From Gossypium raimondii (Eukaryota; Streptophyta; Magnoliopsida; Malvales; Malvaceae), in the NCBI RefSeq assembly GCF_025698545.1, contig NC_068566.1:46603192-46667191 (forward strand): a DNA stretch of 64,000 bases, given 5' to 3'. The notes beneath the pieces are model-generated. The model was given only the letters and a program-made list of their open reading frames with translations. It was not told the DNA's origin and searched no databases. Shown one piece after another: positions 59,080-64,000 of this stretch. Position numbers and translations under genes: made by a program. Each line of letters opens with the position of its first letter. Positions within the stretch are counted from its first letter, which is position 1.

Positions 59080-59600
59080 GTAACAGCAGAAGCCTAAGTT
59101 AGACCTGCACCGAAACTTGGGGTCACGATCGTATGGCTGGGCTTCACCTTTCCGCTTCGAACAGCATTGTCCAATGCCGAAGGGAATGGATGTGGTGCTC
59201 GGATTACTATATTTAGAAATGGAAGTCATACTATCTCTGGGTATCTGAAAGAAATACCTGATGGATGCAGTGAGACCAGCCTTTTTCAAGGTGGACTCGA
59301 TTGATTGTGGCACGCATGGCGTCGCAAAACGAAAAGCTTCATGACCATTCATATGTATATAGAGATAAGAAGACTTTCTTGAAGCAAATTCCAATTCCGA
59401 ACTATTAGAACCCGATAGATCACTGGTTTGAGCGGGAGCACTGAGATGTCTGCAGCGACATAAAATCCGCAGATAAAGCAATACAGCGTCACAAATTCTA
59501 CATACCTGCCGCCGTTGCCATCGCCATGCACAAGTCGAAGCTTTAATAAACTGTTGTCCTCGGTATTGCAGGCCTGCAGAATCATTTGTATCATGAATAA
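59080..59600 (-). pseudogene. 3-oxoacyl-ACP synthase III (KAS III)-like pseudogene fragment
   Basis: On the minus strand the C-terminal part of plant KAS III can be followed across several frames: QACNTEDNSLL and VHGDGNG, then MNGHEAFRFATPCVPQSIESTLKKAGLTAS, a gap where the conserved LHQAN catalytic segment should be, [19 protein letters not shown], then in another frame [17 protein letters not shown] and FGAGLT. The His-containing catalytic segment is deleted and there are at least two shifts. Intact KAS III starts plastid fatty-acid synthesis. This is a dead fragment; no intact upstream half was seen. Confidence 0.75.
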
Positions 59601-59936
59601 ATATCATGCAAGATTATATCAGTGAATATGGTTGCACTAAGACATCATCCCTTTTGTAAACGGGCATTATGAACTCAGAAGAACAACGCATATGCATGTA
59701 TATATCGAATCAAATCAAAATGATATGTATAAAAGATTTTTAGGAGTATTCAATGTTTCAGTGTGTATTGTGAGCTATTAATGAAGGAGGTAACAATAAA
59801 AGAAAAAACAAAGTGGAGAAGGAAATAAGGTAAGGATAAGAACATCAACCTGATAATAAGGAGTTGTGATGGACACTACCACGAGAAGTCTGTTTAAATC
59901 GCTACAAATGAGTATAAGATAAGCCTATCAAACTTC

Positions 59937-60280
59937 AAAATTTTAAAATATTTTAATCACATCCTTAAACTATCAATCGTATATCAATCAAGTTCTTTAA
60001 TTATTAAAGCTATTAATTTAAGACAATTTAAAATGATTTTTTAAATAAGTAAAATGTTACCGTATAACTTTTAAAAGTAAAACTAAAAACTAAAATAAAA
60101 CCGAAAAAAGAGTGAGCGAGCAATAAAGCTTTTACAATATTCATTTTAAACTATGCCATATAAGATTTGATGTCTCATTTAATAGTTAAATTAATGATTT
60201 TAGTAATGGAAGGACCTTATTAATAACATCGATAGTTTGAGGATGCAATTAGAATATTTTAAAATTTAAAATAAATTTAA
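59937..60280. repeat. Fold-back MITE-like element
   Basis: The left part (AATTTTAAAATATTTTAATCACATCC, CTTAAACTATCAATCG) is mirrored by the right part (CATCGATAGTTTGAGGATGC, TAGAATATTTTAAAATTTA). Arms are about 70 bp with mismatches. A second, weaker inverted structure lies at about 60410-60840. Non-coding. Confidence 0.55.
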
Positions 60281-61435
60281 ATAAGTATTATAATTTTAGG
60301 ATATATGGTGCAATTAACTCTATAATATATAAAAATTAAGTGGACAATTTTTTTAACTGATGGGTAATTTTGTCCCTACATAAGTTAGGGATTTTGTCTT
60401 TGCCCATTAATACGGTGAAATTTAATATTTATATTCTTGAATTTTAAAATTTCGATAGTAATTAAATTTTGTTATTAATCTTGTATTATGTAGTAGTTGT
60501 GGATTTAGGTTAATTCTTTTAAATTTTATATGTGTTATTAGTACCATATTAGGTTAATTTTTTTAATTTTATAACTTCACCCAGTAGCATTAAATTCTTT
60601 AACTAAAATAAAGTGACTTTTTTTTTCGATTATTATGTGAAAAAGCAAGTGACAAGACATTACATATGTGATACTATGTTTGTCACATGAAATTTTGAAA
60701 ATAGTAAAATTTAACGACTACAATTAAGTCAAAACTGAAATTTTAAAATATTAAAACGTAAAAGAACTAAAAAACCAAATTTAAGTACATGAACTAAATC
60801 TACGATTTATGCATAGTACAAGGAGTAACTTTGAATTTAGCCTATAATTTAACTAAAATATCTTTTAAGATACTTTTATTCATCAAGTGATAATCATAAG
60901 GATTATTTTTCATGAATTTGCTAAATCTGCTTTAAGTCTTCTTTATGATTTTTTTTCACCTTAAATTGTTTTATTTATAAAATTATTATTTTAATAAATA
61001 AATGTCATGTTAAAAATAAGAAAAATTTATAAATATATATTTTTTATAATTTGTATGTATCTTTTATAAAATATCATGTATTTTTATCGAAAATGAACTT
61101 CTAAAATAAATTTTATTTTAAAGTTTTTTATTTTATTTTAAAGTTTGACAAAATGTTTATTGCAAATTCGTGATGTCTAAAGGTGTTTTATGAAAAAAAA
61201 CTAAATTGTCGAAGAGAATGGAAAATAAAGCGTTTGATTGGTGCGGACAATGTGAACATAAAAAAACTAAATAGTATTAATTTTAACAGCCCAATGACCT
61301 AAATGAAAAGTTTTGAATAATTTAATGACCAAATTATAACTTTTTTTTTAGTTAAGTGACTAAAATAAAATTTAACTATAATGGTGTAATTTTCCTAAAT
61401 TTGAACTAAACAAGTGTCTTGGTGGGTTCTTCTAA

Positions 61436-61448
61436 TTCCAGAATTCTC
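61436..61448 (+). promoter_or_regulatory. Heat-shock element of the HSP70 gene
   Basis: TTCCAGAATTCTC has two perfect inverted TTC/GAA units and a third imperfect one. It lies 110 bp upstream of the TATA box. Such elements bind heat-shock factors, so this gene is probably heat-inducible. Confidence 0.65.
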
Positions 61449-61557
61449 CAGGTTGCTCATCACCATGACCTGGCCTGCCCCCTTTCGTTTCTTCTTCAAA
61501 TCTCTTTTACTTTCTACATTTCTCTGCCAATTTCTTGCTTATTCCCATTTTTTAATG

Positions 61558-61565
61558 TATAAATA
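61558..61565 (+). promoter_or_regulatory. TATA box of the HSP70 gene
   Basis: A perfect TATAAATA lies 121 bp before the start codon. The leader between them is A-rich (CCAAAGTTGATTAAAAAAAC), as in other heat-shock mRNAs. Confidence 0.7.
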
Positions 61566-61685
61566 CCACCCTCATTCCCATTAGCTCTTCAACCAGAAAA
61601 ATTCGGCAAACCAAAGTTGATTAAAAAAACTCTCAAATCCTTTCAGTTTAGTTTCTTCTTGTAACCTACTCTTTGTTTATCGATA

Positions 61686-63632
61686 ATGGCTGCCAAAGCT
61701 GAAGGAAAGGCGATTGGGATTGATCTCGGGACCACTTACAGTTGTGTTGGGGTGTGGCAGAACGATCGGGTGGAGATAATAGCCAACGATCAAGGCAACC
61801 GTACCACTCCTTCTTACGTAGCCTTTACTGACACCGAGCGGCTCATTGGAGATGCGGCCAAGAACCAAGTCGCCATGAACCCTTCAAACACTGTTTTCGA
61901 CGCTAAACGTCTGATTGGTCGTCGGTTCACTGACCCTTCGGTGCAAAGCGATATGAAGCATTGGCCATTTAAGGTCATTGCTGGTCCTGGTGATAAGCCA
62001 ATGATTGTGGTAACTTACAAAGGTGAAGAGAAACAGTTTGCTGCAGAAGAGATTTCTTCAATGGTGTTGATTAAGATGAAGGAGGTTGCGGAGGCTTACT
62101 TGGGTCAAAGTGTGAAAAATGCTGTTATTACAGTCCCTGCTTATTTCAATGATTCCCAAAGACAAGCTACAAAGGATGCTGGTGCTATTTCTGGACTCAA
62201 TGTTTTGAGGATTATCAATGAACCAACTGCTGCTGCTATTGCATATGGGTTGGACAAGAAAGCTTCCCGGTCTGGTGAAAAAAACGTTTTGATCTTTGAT
62301 CTCGGTGGGGGTACTTTTGATGTCTCATTGTTGACGATTGAAGAAGGGATCTTTGAAGTTAAAGCCACCGCCGGTGATACTCATCTCGGCGGCGAGGATT
62401 TCGATAACAGGTTGGTGAATCATTTCGTACAAGAGTTCAAGAGGAAGCACAAGAAGGATATTAGTAGTAATGCAAGGGCGTTGAGACGGCTGAGGACTGC
62501 TTGTGAGAGGGCGAAGAGGACATTGTCATCTACTGCTCAAACCACCATTGAGATTGATTCGTTATTTGAAGGTATTGATTTCTATTCCACCATTACAAGG
62601 GCTAGGTTTGAAGAATTGAACATGGATTTGTTTAGGAAATGTATGGAACCTGTTGAGAAATGTCTTCGAGATTCCAAGCTGGATAAGAGTCAAGTTAACG
62701 AGGTTGTTCTTGTCGGTGGGTCGACAAGGATTCCCAAAGTTCAGCAGCTCTTGCAAGATTTCTTCAATGGCAAGGAACTTTGTAAGAGCATAAATCCTGA
62801 CGAGGCAGTCGCTTATGGTGCTGCTGTACAAGCGGCTATTTTGAGTGGTGAAGGGGATGATAAGGTTCAAGATTTGCTTCTTCTTGATGTTACACCTCTT
62901 AGTCTTGGTATTGAAACCGCCGGCGGTGTGATGACTGTGTTGATTCCGAGAAACACAACGATTCCGACAAAAAAAGAACAGATATTCTCTACTTATTCTG
63001 ATAATCAACCAGGGGTTTTGATTCAAGTGTATGAAGGTGAAAGGGCAAGAACCAAAGACAATAACTTGCTTGGTAAGTTTGAGCTCACGGGTATCCCACC
63101 GGCACCGAGAGGTGTCCCGCAGATCAATGTATGTTTTGACATCGATGCAAATGGGATCTTGAATGTGTCTGCAGAAGACAAGACAGCAGGAGTGAAGAAC
63201 AAGATCACAATCACTAATGATAAAGGAAGATTGAGTAAAGAAGAGATTGAAAGAATGGTACAAGAGGCAGAGAGATATAAAGCAGAGGATGAACAAGTGA
63301 AGAAGAAGGTGGAAGCTAAGAATGCACTTGAGAACTATGCTTATAATATGAGGAACACCATTAAAGATGATAAGGTTGGTGGTAAACTTGATCCATCAGA
63401 CAAAGGGAAGATGGAGAAAGCCATTGATGAGACCATTGAATGGCTTGATAGGAACCAATTGGCTGAGGTCGATGAATTGGAAGACAAATTGAAGGAACTT
63501 GAAGGATTATGCAATCCCATCATTGCCAAGATGTACCAAGGTGGTGGTGGTGGTGGTGATGTGCCCATGGGTGGTGCTGAGGCTGGGTCTGGTGGCTCTG
63601 CTGCAGGACCCAAGATTGAGGAAGTGGATTAA
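61686..63632 (+). CDS. Cytosolic heat-shock protein 70 (HSP70)
   Basis: A single exon of 648 aa, the usual length for plant cytosolic HSP70. The nucleotide-binding domain spans about residues 1-385: [14 protein letters not shown], then [14 protein letters not shown] and [16 protein letters not shown]. The substrate-binding domain and helical lid follow, and the C-terminus is Gly-rich and ends EEVD, the cytosolic signature that docks TPR co-chaperones. There is no N-terminal targeting sequence. Most plant constitutive HSC70 genes have an intron near residue 72; this gene lacks it, as heat-inducible members often do. The upstream HSE and TATA box agree. It folds and protects proteins with ATP. 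Nothing is broken. Confidence 0.98.
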   Translation: MAAKAEGKAIGIDLGTTYSCVGVWQNDRVEIIANDQGNRTTPSYVAFTDTERLIGDAAKNQVAMNPSNTVFDAKRLIGRRFTDPSVQSDMKHWPFKVIAGPGDKPMIVVTYKGEEKQFAAEEISSMVLIKMKEVAEAYLGQSVKNAVITVPAYFNDSQRQATKDAGAISGLNVLRIINEPTAAAIAYGLDKKASRSGEKNVLIFDLGGGTFDVSLLTIEEGIFEVKATAGDTHLGGEDFDNRLVNHFVQEFKRKHKKDISSNARALRRLRTACERAKRTLSSTAQTTIEIDSLFEGIDFYSTITRARFEELNMDLFRKCMEPVEKCLRDSKLDKSQVNEVVLVGGSTRIPKVQQLLQDFFNGKELCKSINPDEAVAYGAAVQAAILSGEGDDKVQDLLLLDVTPLSLGIETAGGVMTVLIPRNTTIPTKKEQIFSTYSDNQPGVLIQVYEGERARTKDNNLLGKFELTGIPPAPRGVPQINVCFDIDANGILNVSAEDKTAGVKNKITITNDKGRLSKEEIERMVQEAERYKAEDEQVKKKVEAKNALENYAYNMRNTIKDDKVGGKLDPSDKGKMEKAIDETIEWLDRNQLAEVDELEDKLKELEGLCNPIIAKMYQGGGGGGDVPMGGAEAGSGGSAAGPKIEEVD

Positions 63633-63750
63633 TTCTACTCCTCACCTTGTCATGCATATGAAAATGAAATTTGATGGTGTTTACCTCTGTTTTCCATTGT
63701 ATGCATGAATGCATCTATGTATCTATCTATCTAGGGAGCTTTGAGATAGA

Positions 63751-63756
63751 AATAAA
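63751..63756 (+). terminator. Candidate polyadenylation signal of the HSP70 gene
   Basis: AATAAA 119 bp after the stop codon, with a second A+T-rich signal (AATATAATAAAA) at 63791-63802. Confidence 0.45.
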
Positions 63757-64000
63757 TCAAAACATTGTAGATGTATATGCTTTTGCAGCCAATATAATAA
63801 AAATTACCACTTTGGGTAAATCTTTAAGGTTACTAGCATTTAAGGCCTTTGTTTTGTCTTGGTGGAAATTTTGGCCTCTAATTCACTTGCTAACACAATG
63901 CAGCTTTAAAAATTAAAACTAATAAAGGTTAGGATTAATTCTTAAAATGGTGATGTAAACAAACTACATAGTGTGTTAAGTAATTTTATATTTCAGTAAT
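63757..64000. other. 3' flank of HSP70
   Basis: A+T-rich sequence to the end of the window with no supported gene. Confidence 0.5.

Noticed and set aside
62562-63296. A 244-codon open frame on the minus strand inside the HSP70 gene
   Set aside because: Long antisense frames opposite HSP70 are well known and come from codon bias. It has no domain and no start context of its own.
1-64000. CRISPR arrays, rRNA and tRNA genes, bacterial-style operons
   Set aside because: No repeat-spacer pattern, no rRNA segment, and no complete cloverleaf were seen. The DNA is plant nuclear, so CRISPR arrays and operons are not expected. A full tRNA scan was not possible by eye.

Overview
This is nuclear DNA from a flowering plant. 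It is strongly A+T rich, its genes have many GT-AG introns, and it carries plant-only families: a NAC transcription factor, a plastid-type transaldolase, a plant-type trehalose-6-phosphate phosphatase, DUF674, a DOG1-domain protein and a GT47 exostosin. The look of the long terminal repeats and of the small fold-back repeats suggests cotton (Gossypium) or another member of the Malvaceae. That is recognition from memory and was not checked against a database.

Layout. Positions 1-9600 are gene-poor and hold small dispersed repeats. A VND-type NAC gene lies on the + strand (10826-12795, three coding exons, 366 aa), with a promoter and probable 5'-UTR intron upstream. A transposon block covers 16394-31900. 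It contains a Tork/Tnt1-like copia element (16394-23568) whose 5' LTR was split by a 2.6-kb gypsy-type solo LTR, a decayed receptor-like-protein gene (24431-26410), a truncated gypsy-type element (27007 to about 30780), and a large inverted tandem-repeat array (30811-31790).

Three minus-strand genes follow. They are a frameshifted DUF674 gene (32436-33312), a 12-exon transaldolase (34597-37461, 395 aa) and a 10-exon trehalose-6-phosphate phosphatase (38395-40638, 386 aa). All splice sites of the last two were worked out by hand, and their frames close exactly. A 13-kb gene-poor stretch (40639-53990) holds repeats and a second, minus-strand solo copia LTR. The right end carries + strand genes: an INAPERTURATE POLLEN1-like DOG1 gene (54246-55058), a GT47 exostosin (57540-58889) and an intronless cytosolic HSP70 with a heat-shock element (61686-63632). 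A KAS III-like pseudogene (59080-59600, minus) sits between the last two.

How the genes relate. They do not form one pathway, but their order looks ancestral. From memory, the Arabidopsis homologues of TPP, INP1 and this exostosin are direct neighbours (At4g22590, At4g22600, At4g22580), and those of VND4 and this transaldolase are close neighbours (At1g12260, At1g12230). The window therefore reads as two old gene neighbourhoods pushed apart by transposons. The least explained structure is the inverted array at 30811-31790, which could fold into a very long RNA hairpin.
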